Positions 55,096 to 64,000 of a stretch of 64,000 nucleotides of DNA are shown here, piece by piece. Both the position numbers and the translations under genes were made by a program. This DNA comes from Salvelinus alpinus. Its lineage: Eukaryota; Chordata; Actinopteri; Salmoniformes; Salmonidae. The stretch covers positions 63,934,890 through 63,998,889 of the forward strand of contig NC_092093.1 of assembly GCF_045679555.1 (NCBI RefSeq). Direction: 5' to 3'. Position 1 is the stretch's first letter. Every line of letters starts with the position of its first letter. Below the pieces are notes generated by a model. That model had not been told where the DNA came from. It did no database searches and saw only the letters and a list, made by a program, of their open reading frames with translations.

Positions 55096-55256
55096 AAAAC
55101 ACTCAGAAAAACATAAAACAAAAAAGTCTTTATTTTTGTATCACAGATATTTATATATTTATGCTTTTGTACATAAACATTGTTTTGCTGTATATAAGGA
55201 TATGTTCATATTGAAAAATACATGTATCTGTATGTCCTGTCACTAAAAACAGGAGA

Positions 55257-55555
55257 GTTTCTGTGATGTTGTAATCCTGCTATGTGATTGTATATTCATG
55301 TCTGCATACCTTGAGGAAGGAGGGGGAGTATCTGAGATGTTGTAATCCTGCTATGTGATTGTATATTCATGTCTGCATACCTTGAGGAAGGAGGGGGAGT
55401 ATCTGAGATGTTGTAATCCTGCTATGTGATTGTATATTCATGTCTGCATACCTTGAGGAAGGAGGGGGAGTATCTGAGATGTTGTAATCCTGCTATGTGA
55501 TTGTATATTCATGTCTGCATACCTTGAGGAAGGAGGGGGAGTATCTGTGATGTGT
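55257..55555. repeat. 71-bp tandem repeat in the boc 3' UTR, four units plus a partial
   Basis: GATGTTGTAATCCTGCTATG recurs at 55265, 55336, 55407 and 55478, each 71 bp apart. Units are nearly identical and include TGTATATTCATGTCTGCATA. Confidence 0.95.
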
Positions 55556-56366
55556 TTCCAATCCTGGTGCTGATTTGAGTCAGCGCATTCTGTTGAAGGT
55601 TTCATCTGCCTGGCCACTGTTTCTCTGACTAGGCACCAGCAGCACAACTACCAGTCTGCTTTAAGTCCCTGTAGAACTATGTTCCCCTTATTTCCAACTC
55701 AGACATCTGGTTATTATACGATCCTGATAGTCGCATGTCAGAAAAACTCAAAAAGACCAATGGACAGGGTTGTGCTGCTCAGTAGAGGAACAGAGAGCAA
55801 GCTTTTTGAGGGGGCACTACCTCAATATGTTCAATGAAAATGCATTTTATACACCCCCCTGATGTATCAATCGGTTTTGACCCTGTGTTGTATATACTCC
55901 CTCTTCTGTTCAGTGTTGTCATAATGGTACAAGTGTCCGCCGTTTCATATAGAAATAACAGAAATTAATTTTTCATCAAAAGTATTAAATGTATGCAACT
56001 TAAAATCATTCTGCCTTCAGTAGTTTAGAGTACAAAGAAATATATTGTATAGTTATTTATTTTTAGGAGCCTGATTTTTGTTTTTAATCACTGAATGGGA
56101 AAGATTCTGGAAGTTTTGTTACCTAGTCACACACAAGCTGACTGAAATGACAGTCTGTTTCTGCTGGTCACTAATCCAAATGACTGCCTTGTGAGGGGAT
56201 CTTTGACGGCTGCGTCAATATTATCCTTCCCTCACACATTGGTGCATCAGTATTAGCCTTCCCTGTGAGGCATCGGAGATCAAAATGAAGGAGTTCCTGA
56301 ATCTGTAATCCATCTTTGTGTGTAGCTGTTGTCATGGTTACACCGGCTGGAGCACTATTGCATGTA

Positions 56367-56372
56367 AATAAA
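56367..56372 (+). terminator. boc polyadenylation signal AATAAA
   Basis: AATAAA about 1.27 kb after the boc stop codon, followed by a T-rich stretch (TTTGTTTTCGCGTTTCATTTTT begins about 20 nt on). Further plus-strand AATAAA hexamers at 56450, 56602 and 56606 could give longer transcripts running into the usf3 3' end. Confidence 0.7.
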
Positions 56373-56609
56373 GCTTATAATGAAATCACCTTTGTTTTCG
56401 CGTTTCATTTTTAACCCTGTTCAATGGTTTGCGGTTTGTAGGGAATTGAAATAAAGCAGGTGTAATCGCAAAAATTCTCGCAAGCAGCCATTTCAGATAG
56501 CTTGCTTTGATTTGTCCCTCACTCAACTGAAGGCACATACAGTACTGTTAAACTAGTGATATCTGGAGGACATCCTGTTTCTGAAACAAACCAAGTTTAA
56601 CAATAAATA

Positions 56610-57222
56610 AAGGTTAATAAATCAACTTTATTTATTTACAGATACATACATATTATACTAACAATTGTCATAAGAAATATATTTACAAAATAGCTCTACA
56701 CAAATGGTCCTGTACAGCCACCATGATTTTAAGTTACTACATTTAGAATGTTGTGCAATGTTAATGTCACAGTCAATGAAAGTACAAAACTCTTCATAGC
56801 ATGTTACAAGCAGATACGTCGGACACATCTGCAAACCATATGGTTTAGAAGCTTTATTTCCCCCATCGTAGATGTATGGGAGGGGAATGCTCAGTGAAAT
56901 GCTATGACTTCAGTAACTCGGGCATCCGATGCCATGTTAAGGTATCAATTGAACTGACAGGCAGTCAAAGTAGAAAACAGTTGAATGTGAGAGTAGGTTC
57001 ACTAACCATGAATAATAACATGATACCAACCAAGTCAGCTAACATACAGAACCGATCAGCAGCCCTTACAACCGCTTCAATCCACACAAAAGAGTTGGAA
57101 CTCCTGTCAATTCAATTGGCCATGACATTTCTCCACGTAATTCAGTTGAACACATTTCTCAATGAAATGGAAAGGAAACAGAACATTCCTGACTACCATG
57201 TTGGCACCTCAAGTCCCCTTAG
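56610..57222 (-). other. usf3: usf3 3' UTR
   Basis: A/T-rich non-coding DNA between the usf3 stop codon (57225-57223 on the minus strand) and its poly(A) signal. No repeats were recognised in it. A plus-strand reading frame overlaps it but continues antisense to usf3 and is not credited. Confidence 0.6.
56627..56636 (-). terminator. usf3 polyadenylation signal (two overlapping AATAAA, minus strand)
   Basis: TTTATTTATT on the plus strand gives two overlapping AATAAA hexamers on the minus strand, about 590 nt downstream of the usf3 stop codon. Cleavage would be expected near 56600-56615, only about 200 bp from the expected boc 3' end. Confidence 0.6.
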
Positions 57223-58986
57223 CTACACGGCAGAGCTCCCATCATGCCCCAGGATATGGCTGATGTTGTGGGCGGGGCGGTTGGGCTGTTTGCCCGAGTC
57301 TGCAGAGGAAGTGTTGGAGAGAGACAACAGGGGGGACATGGGCATGGCAGAACCATCAGGCTGCATTGCTGTGGCGATCTCTGGGAACAGCGAGGTGAGG
57401 CTGAAGTTGGACAGGTGTGGGGTAATGCCAGAGGAGTTGCTGATGGGCATAGGGGGCATGTCTGAGAGTAGGGGGAAGCTGGCCTGGGCGAACCCTACGG
57501 GGCGCGGGGGGGACAGGATGGAGCCGAAGCGGTTGTTGAGGGGAGCAGAGCTGCTCTTGTCGGTGCCGGGGCTGGTGAACATCTGGTTGGAGAAGTACTG
57601 GAGGGGTATGTCGCTGGGGTGGGCGGCAGAGGGGTAGGAGGGGTAGAAGGAGGGTAAGGTGTTCTGGGGCTCTACGGGTAGCAGGGCCGAGGGGCGGGAG
57701 GAGTTGGGCTGGCTGACAGGAGGGATAAAGGTAGAGTTGGCGTTGATAGGAGGGGGATTCATCCCTCCTTCCGGGATGAAGGGGAAGCCAAAGTTCTGGG
57801 CCAGGTGTTGGTCAGGCACAAGGTTGTTGTCCCCAGCAACCTGGGCATTGTCTGCCATAAAGCGGACGATACTGCTGCGCCGCGCCTCACTCCCTGACTG
57901 TGGTCGACCCAGCAGGTGGACGTCAGGCTCAAAGGGATTCCCAGGTCTCAGGCTGCCTGACCGTGGTCGCTCCCCAGGCCTCAGCTTCCCGCTCTGGGCC
58001 TCCTGGGTGATGTGGCGGGAGCGCTGGCTGACTGAGGTGGGGGGTCTGGAGGGGGCAGGGGTGCGGCCTGGCTCCGAGCTGCTGTGGGGGGTAGGGGGGT
58101 GGGGGAGGCCTGTCCGTACCCCTGGGTGGGCACCCATGTTCCCACTACCCTGAGGGATGTGGCCCTTGTTGCCCTCCCCAAGCCTCATAGCTGAGGCCTT
58201 CTGTGTGGAAGGAACACTGGGGCTGGATGCTTTAGCCTGCATGTCCCCTGCAGAGCTGCCAGGCACACAGCCGTACTCCATACTGACCGGAGGACAGCAT
58301 TGGACTGCCCTCTGGTGGTTGGTCTGCTCCAGGAGACTCTGCATGAAGCTCTGTTGACACGCCTCCTGGTCCAGAGGAAGCCCTGGAGCACCAATATGCA
58401 CCCCCTGTGTCCCAGGATGGGGTCCACTGTACCCACCACGGGGTCGCCCATCCCCTGGAGGCCCCGGTCCCATTCGGAAGCCACCCTGCTGCCCCTGAGG
58501 GCCTCTCTGAGAGGAAGGACCTGATTTAGGCGTCATGTCCCCGCCACGGGACACCTGGACCTCGAAGCCCCCCAGTTGATGCCCCCCTCCAGCACCGCTC
58601 AGCGTTTTAAACGGAGGACACTCAGAAATCCTCTGGACGTCTGCAGAACCAGGGTGGTCTGGGGGCAGCCTGCTCTGAGGGTTATGTGCGACGTTGCCCT
58701 TCACTCTGGATGTGTCCAGGTAGCCCCGTAGGTCTGGTTGCTCCTGTGTAGTACCGCGGGTGGCCTGGAGATGGAGCCCCATGCGCTGCTGTTGCTCACC
58801 AGTGGAGGAACTCTTCCCAATGAGAGCCTCTGCTGAGTAGCTGGAGACCCGGTGGCGCTCCTGGCGCGAGGGGGCACAGCCCAGGTCGGAGGGCCGAGAG
58901 GCAGGGTTGCTGGGCTGGGAAGTCAGTTGCTGCTCCAGGTTCCTAGAGCTCATCAGCCTCTGCATGGTACTGTGGTCCTGACCAGA
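57223..58986 (-). CDS. usf3: usf3 last coding exon
   Basis: The acceptor CCCTTCAG ends at 58987 (minus strand). The exon starts SGQDHSTMQRLMSSRNLEQQ, aligning with the human SGHNPMQRLLTSRGLEQQ region. It runs 587 codons to the stop at 57225-57223. Strongly conserved C-terminal blocks are VSSYSAEALIGK, RRSSIVRFMADNAQV, NTLPSFYPSYPSA and NNRFGSILSPPRP. This C-terminal part is far better conserved than the middle, suggesting a functional region not named as a domain. Confidence 0.93.
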   Translation of the reverse strand, partial: SGQDHSTMQRLMSSRNLEQQLTSQPSNPASRPSDLGCAPSRQERHRVSSYSAEALIGKSSSTGEQQQRMGLHLQATRGTTQEQPDLRGYLDTSRVKGNVAHNPQSRLPPDHPGSADVQRISECPPFKTLSGAGGGHQLGGFEVQVSRGGDMTPKSGPSSQRGPQGQQGGFRMGPGPPGDGRPRGGYSGPHPGTQGVHIGAPGLPLDQEACQQSFMQSLLEQTNHQRAVQCCPPVSMEYGCVPGSSAGDMQAKASSPSVPSTQKASAMRLGEGNKGHIPQGSGNMGAHPGVRTGLPHPPTPHSSSEPGRTPAPSRPPTSVSQRSRHITQEAQSGKLRPGERPRSGSLRPGNPFEPDVHLLGRPQSGSEARRSSIVRFMADNAQVAGDNNLVPDQHLAQNFGFPFIPEGGMNPPPINANSTFIPPVSQPNSSRPSALLPVEPQNTLPSFYPSYPSAAHPSDIPLQYFSNQMFTSPGTDKSSSAPLNNRFGSILSPPRPVGFAQASFPLLSDMPPMPISNSSGITPHLSNFSLTSLFPEIATAMQPDGSAMPMSPLLSLSNTSSADSGKQPNRPAHNISHILGHDGSSAV

Positions 58987-61900
58987 CTGAAGGGAGGGGA
59001 TAGGAGAGAATAAATGATTTGATATTATAAACTGGGTGGTTTGAGCCCTAAATGCTGATTGGCTGACAGCTGTGGTATATCAGACCGTATACCATGGTTA
59101 TGACAAAACATGTATTTTTACTGCTCTAATAATTACATTGGTAACCAGTTTATAATAGCAATAAGGAACCTTGGGGGTTTGTGGTATATGGCCAATTTAC
59201 CACGGCTAAGGGCTGTGTCCGGGCACTCCGCGATGCGTCGTGCTTAAGAACAGCCCTTAGCGGTGGTATATTAGCCATATACCACACCTCTTCAGGCTTT
59301 ATTGCTTAATTAGATAACACATGAAATACAAAAACATGCTTTATCATGCATAGCACCAATATACTACCATAGAATAGCAAGAGTACGTAGGCAAAGTAAA
59401 TGTAATCCTATCATTTTATGGCTATCATTCAAGACAGCCTCAGTAGTTCCTGTACCTTGAGGTGTTCCTGCGGGGCCAGGTGGCTGCTGTGGTGAGCTCT
59501 GGGTCCTGCTGGTCCTGGCTGGCCCTCACAGCTCTTCTCCTGGTGCCGCGACCCAAAGTGCTGCTGCTGCTGTTGTTGTTGCTGCTGCTGCTGGATCTGT
59601 TGCTGCTGGAGGTGCTGGTGTCTGGAGTGGGAGCTCTGCTGTTGAGGGTGTTGTTGATGATGTTGCTGTGACTGGGCTTGTTGCTGGTGTTGCTGTTGTG
59701 TTTGCTGTTGGTGCTGTTGCTGATGAGACTGTTGATGTTGTGACTGTTGTTGGTGCTGCTGCTGTTGGTGTGTTTGCTGTTGGTGCTGTTGTTGAGACTG
59801 TTGTTGGTGTTGTTGGTGTGATTGTTGATGATGCTGCTGAACTCCAGTCTTCTCCAGGTGGTGTTGTTTCTGTTGCAGGCCCACAGGAGGGCCGCCATGA
59901 CCCCCTCCAACCAGCACCCGCTTCTTCTGGACGTGCTGCTCCTGCTGCAGCGCCCTCTGGTGGAGGCTGTGGAGCTGTGCAGGGTCAGGCTGGGTCAGGT
60001 GGTGCTGGAGCTGGTACAGGTGGTGCCTCTGGTGCTCCTGTTGCTGCTGCTGCTGCTTCAGGTAGGGGTTCCCCCCGAGGTGTTGGCCCAGCTGGGGTGC
60101 ACCATGCTGGGGGTGGCCCTGAGGCAGGTGGAGCACACCTGGTTGGTTGTGTTCCTGTACGGGCAGCTGGGGGGTACAGTGGCTCTCGGTGGGTCTAAGC
60201 ACCGTACTCATGAAGGTGTTGCCTGAGAACAGGGTGCCAACTCCATCAGGGTTGATCCTGGTCATGATGGATGAGGAGGTAGGGGGAAGTTGGGGTACCA
60301 TCATCTGGCTGTGGTCCAGGGGTTTGACCTCCATGCATCCCACGTTGGAGGCCGATGGGCAGGTCTTATGTCGCTTGTTACTGCTGGACAGCATCACATC
60401 GTCCTGGGCTGGCCGCTTGGACACGTCCTTGATGTGTCGTGGCTCACCCACCCCCACCTGGGGCCTCATCTGGGCACTCTTAAGGGGAGTGTACTCGTTC
60501 AGCTGGACTGAGCCCGAGCAGGGAGGAAGGCCAGGGGTGGAGGGCTGGGAGACATGGACTGAGTTCCCCGCAGGGGATGGGACTGAGCCCTGCTGCCCAG
60601 CCAGACTGGGGGAGCCTGGGTAGGCCTGCTGCTGACGGGAGCTGGGCCGGATCAGGTTGTTGACACTGAGGGTGCTGGCAGTACCAGACTGGGCCTGGCT
60701 CTGGGTTTGGGACTGGGAGTAGGAGAGGTTCTGTGGATGTCTGGCTCCGCTGGCTGCACTGCCTGCTACCTCTCCAGCCTGGCCCCTAACAGACACCTGT
60801 GATGGGGGTTTAGCCGCTGGAGTCTCCATCTGTTTGGTGAGCTTCGTCTGTTGTCCAGCCCCCCTCTCTTTGCTGCTGGAGGCTTGCTGGGACTTGGGGT
60901 TGGGTTCCCATGCAGGCGTTGGGTTGTTTGTGGAGCCGGTGGGGTTGTCCACGGTGCAGCCCCCCACCCTCCTCCCAGGACTGTCCTGCTCCAACATAGC
61001 CAGGATATCAGCCTGCTCTGTGGTAAAAGTAAACGGTCCAAAATGACTCGGCGAGGAACTGACACTGTGGCCAGTAGGAAGCATGGACGCCACAGAGAAG
61101 CCCATTACGCCACCTGCTCCACCAGACATGGGTGAGTCAGTTTGTCTGCTGGGAGCCTGAGGCTGATCCGGGGCCTCGTTGTCTAGTGTGTACACCTGCT
61201 GTGGGAGAGTGGAGTCCTTTCTAGAGGGCGCTGCATTACTCCTCACACTCCCTTTCTCCATCGCTGCGCTGGGGTGGCCTTCTGCCTGAGGCTCCTTCTC
61301 CCTGCCTGACACCGCTGTCACTTTCAGCTCAGCACGATGGGATGGTTTGGGGGTGGAAGTGGGCATGGTCATTTGCTGGTTCGAGGGTCTATTACAGGTG
61401 ACCCGCTTCCTGTATTCTGATGGCATGGTCATGGGGACTGTTACAGAGGTTGAAGAGAAAGACAGTGCACCGGAGCAGGGGGTTGGAGTGGAGGGGACCG
61501 AGGGAAAAGCCAAAGGCTGGGACTGGGTCTGGGTTGTAGGCTGAGACTCCTGGCTGTTAGCTGGCTTGGTCTGACCCATTGATGAGGTGAGCTGAGCAGA
61601 CTGGAGAGACACCATTGGTGTACTTTCTATTGAGCTTACAGTGCTGACTGAGGGTCGACATGCTGCTGACGACGTCACACCCGTAGATGTGGATCTAGTC
61701 TCTGTGGAAAAGGCACTGGTCAGCATAGATCTGCTCTGTCTAGAACTGCCATTGGTGGCAGCTAATCTAGCTTGCACAGTGTTGACAGTAGTGACAGGCT
61801 GTCTGTTCTGTGTGACTATAGGTCTAAGGTGAGTGGAGCTGTCACTAGGGGCGACAGCAGGTTGTTTACTCTGGGAAGAAACAATAGCACTGACTGTAGG

Positions 61901-64000
61901 CGTATCTGCTGCACACGTGATAGTGGTGACTGCAGATAGACTCACAACACTAGTGATAATGAGTTGACTCTGTGTGGAGCTGATACCGACTGCTGATGTA
62001 CACGGAGTGACACTAGTGGCATTTGCCACAGAGGTTCTACTCTGTGTTGTGCATGCACTGGAGACAGTTGGCCCACTATGTGTAGCAGCATTGACACTAC
62101 CATCTTTAGGTGTGGACTGTGGAGAGCCAACACTACTCACAGGTCTGCTCTGTGTGGAAGCCTCAATACTACTAACCGAGGATGTGTTCACTGTGGTGCT
62201 GACAGGGCCAGGCTTTGGCTGTACTGTCCCAGCAGCAGAGGATGGGATTCCCTGAGCCACAGTGGCCTCTTGTTCCTGACGGTCCCCTGTTACAGCCACT
62301 GGCTTGGCTGCAATGGTGACAGTACGACTAGTCTGTCCCTGTTTAGGCTCCTTCTTCCTAACCAACTTGGTCCTCTTGGTGGTGGCTCTCTTAGCTCTGG
62401 GCATTGAAGCTGTGCCAGGCTGTCTCCGCGAGGCCTTCCCTGTACCCACCTCCAGACCTGTTCTGGGTGGAGTCACACTGGGGATCGAGATCTGACTGAC
62501 AGGGGAACTGTGTGGAGCTTCTGAAACCGTGACAGAAGATGGCTGTTGTGGCACTATAGAGTAGGATGGTGGGGCAAGGGTCAGCTGGACGTTACTCTGG
62601 GTGGAGATGCATGGCGGCATGCCCTGTGAGATGCTCTGGTTGAGACTGCTGAGGGCTCCCAGGGTGTGCAGAGCCACGTTGGTGGTGGGCTCCTCAACAG
62701 TGGTGGGCTGGATCAGCTGGAGACTGCTCTGGCCACCCTGAGAACCATACTTATCCGAGGTCTTCATGGGCTGCAGGGAAAACACCTGGCCGTTCACAGT
62801 GATGGTCTGAGGGGTCGGGGGAACCGGGGGGGCCTGGGTTTGAGGGACAGGACGGGGTAGAATGTGGACCAACTGTTTACCCCCAAATATCTGTTGCCCA
62901 GTGGTGGAAGTTGGGCAGCTGGTTGCGACAATCTGATTGGGCATGACAGGTGCTGTAGTGGGCACCATGCCAACCTGAGGGTTCTGAGGAGGAGCAGGTG
63001 GAGGCTGATTGGAGGCCTGGATGATGACGATGTGCTGGCAAGGCGTCTGATTGGTTAAGTCCTCCCTGACAACCGACTGGGCTGAGCAGGGATTGGTCTG
63101 CTGTAGGATGACAACATTCGGGTTGTTAGTGTTCTGAGGAGCCGTTACCCTAGCAACCGTTGTCCCTGCAGGGTTTACTTGCAATACTTGCATGGTCTGG
63201 AGGAGGGGCATCACAGATGTCTGGGGGTGGGGCTGTGGCTGATTCATCAGGGCAGTCTGTGGATGGGGGAGGACTGTTGCCTGTTGTAGTACAGCAGGTT
63301 GAGGTTGTGACATCATAGCTGAGTGGGCTACCACAGCAGGCTGGGGCATTATGGCTGACTGAGGGAGGATGGCACACTGTGGCTTGGGGGCCATGACTGG
63401 CTGAGGCTGGTGCTGGGCAAGGATAGCTGGCCGTAGCTGGGGTGTCCTCTGTATGGGGGGCTGGGCTTGGATATGGGCAGTGATGGGTGCCTGGGGCTGT
63501 ATGGGTACCTGTGGCCTCATTTGAATATGAATGGGTTGAACTGATGGTTTAGTGCTTGTGGGGCATACGGACACCTGCTGCCCAGTGGCGCTAGTCTCCT
63601 GTGTGGAGAGAGACTGGCAGACAGGTTGCACTGTGTTCCCAGCCAGCTGTAGGGTAGTCCAGGTGGTCTGTGTGCTCCCTGCTGCACTGGCCCTGAGGAG
63701 GGTTGAGCTGCTGGGGATAGTCGTATAACTCAGAGTCCTGCTGGCAGTGTTCTGGGTGGTTATAACCTGGGGAAGGGCTGTAAGGCTGGGGACAGGCTGG
63801 AGAGGGAGTTGGGTGGCCAGACTGGCTGCGACGGTGAGACTAGGGGCTGGGGTGGCAGGCTGGGGCTGCTGTGGCAAGGCGGTGGTGACAGTCGGGAGAG
63901 GGCAGAGACCCTGGAGGGTGAAGTAGGACACAGAGGGCGGCAGTTTTGGGGCTGAAGGTGCCTCTGCTACACACTGTTCCACCAGCCTGATGCCAGGTAT
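57223..64000 (-). CDS. usf3: usf3, upstream transcription factor family member 3 (bHLH), 3' two thirds; 5' part lies beyond the window
   Basis: Two exons read on the minus strand, >64000-59456 and 58986-57223, separated by a 469-nt GT..AG intron in phase 0. They give 2102 residues (1515 + 587). Matches to human USF3 (about 2245 residues) recur along the length: TQTTWTTLQLAGNT, LGALSSLNQSIS, DSPMSGGAGG-FSVASMLP, YSAEALIGKSSS, FGFPFIPEGGMNPP, FGSILSPPRPVGFAQ and the C-terminus HNISHILGHDGSSAV. The N-terminal bHLH DNA-binding domain is outside the window. What is here is the long low-complexity regulatory region: Ser/Thr/Pro/Gln-rich, a basic cluster (KRATTKRTKLVRKK), an NLS-like NKRHK and a Gln/His-rich tract. 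From family knowledge it is a nuclear E-box-binding factor. In mammals it lies on the same chromosome arm as BOC. Confidence 0.93.
58987..59455 (-). other. usf3 intron, mostly a dispersed repeat
   Basis: A 469-nt phase-0 GT..AG intron. About 290 of its bases (59024-59310) are a dispersed element with imperfect inverted ends built on the theme GTGGTATAT..CATATACCAC, a type I recognise as common in salmonid DNA. The remaining bases hold only splice signals and A/T-rich DNA. Confidence 0.75.
59024..59310. mobile_element. MITE-like dispersed repeat inside the usf3 intron
   Basis: Internal inverted similarity is visible: GTGGTATATCAGACCGTATACC near the left and GGTGGTATATTAGCCATATACC near the right, with ACGGCTAAGGGCTG / CAGCCCTTAGCGG in the centre right. 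It has no coding capacity. The family name is not certain. Confidence 0.55.
59456..64000 (-). CDS. usf3: usf3 large internal exon (partial at window edge)
   Basis: Open from the window edge to the donor GTACAG (minus strand, starting at 59455): 4545 nt, 1515 codons. The frame is open through the edge (codons for IPGIRLV before EQCVAEAP), so no start codon lies here and the exon continues to the right. Reading past the donor hits a stop after eight codons. A Gln/His-rich stretch encoded by mixed CAG/CAA codons spans about 60070-59550. Earlier parts are Gln/Pro and Ser/Thr/Val-rich with repeated STQS and SSTQSQ-like phrases. Confidence 0.93.

Larger units (their letters stand above)
55096..56390 (+). 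other. boc: boc 3' UTR
   Basis: Non-coding A/T-rich sequence from the stop codon to the region after the AATAAA at 56367. It contains a four-unit 71-bp tandem repeat (about 55257-55555). The extent is inferred from the poly(A) signal, not from transcripts. Confidence 0.7.

Noticed and set aside
59668..60226. Plus-strand Val/Leu/Gly-rich ORFs
   Set aside because: Antisense shadows of the usf3 Gln/His-rich coding region.

Overview
The window is vertebrate, intron-rich and packed with repeats. It looks like a salmonid fish (Oncorhynchus, Salmo or Salvelinus type). The reasons are a Sleeping Beauty-type Tc1 copy, tRNA-derived SINEs with the tail usual in salmonids, several fish-type DNA elements and very large minisatellites. 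Two protein genes are supported, and they converge tail to tail. Assignments rest on recognising the proteins by eye; no search was run.

On the plus strand lies boc, the Hedgehog co-receptor 'brother of CDO'. Sixteen coding exons run from the start codon at 26260 to the stop codon ending at 55095. With canonical GT/AG sites they join into one 3165-nt frame (1054 residues): signal peptide, four Ig domains, three fibronectin III domains, one transmembrane helix and a cytoplasmic tail of about 200 residues. The first coding exon begins with 5' UTR after a splice acceptor, so positions 1-26242 are best read as a 5' intron of boc and/or its upstream region. No upstream exon could be proven there.

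On the minus strand lies the 3' part of usf3 (bHLH transcription factor USF3, formerly KIAA2018). A 4545-nt exon runs off the right edge of the window, followed by a 469-nt intron and the last coding exon (58986-57223). The bHLH domain lies beyond position 64000. The poly(A) signals of the two genes are only about 250 bp apart.

Layout: 1-6690 is upstream or intronic DNA with two hAT-like elements, a SINE and a 41-bp minisatellite. 6694-13263 is a block of nested transposons: a Tc1 remnant abutting an L1-like LINE, with two copies of one small inverted-repeat element on either side in opposite orientation. 13264-15870 is mostly single-copy-looking DNA with possible conserved regulatory elements. 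15870-25190 is almost continuous tandem repeat. 26243-55095 is boc. 55096-56400 is the boc 3' UTR. 56600-64000 is usf3.

The standout feature is tandem repetition, roughly a third of the window. Several arrays have exact integer copy numbers with no net insertion or deletion: 99 x 44 bp, 63 x 29 bp, 26 x 23 bp, 16 x 46 bp and 14 x 41 bp between first and last unit. Some sit against boc splice sites. I found no new enzyme system, CRISPR array or RNA gene. The most unusual candidate is the 99-unit array in boc intron 2, in which each unit looks like a 3' splice site.
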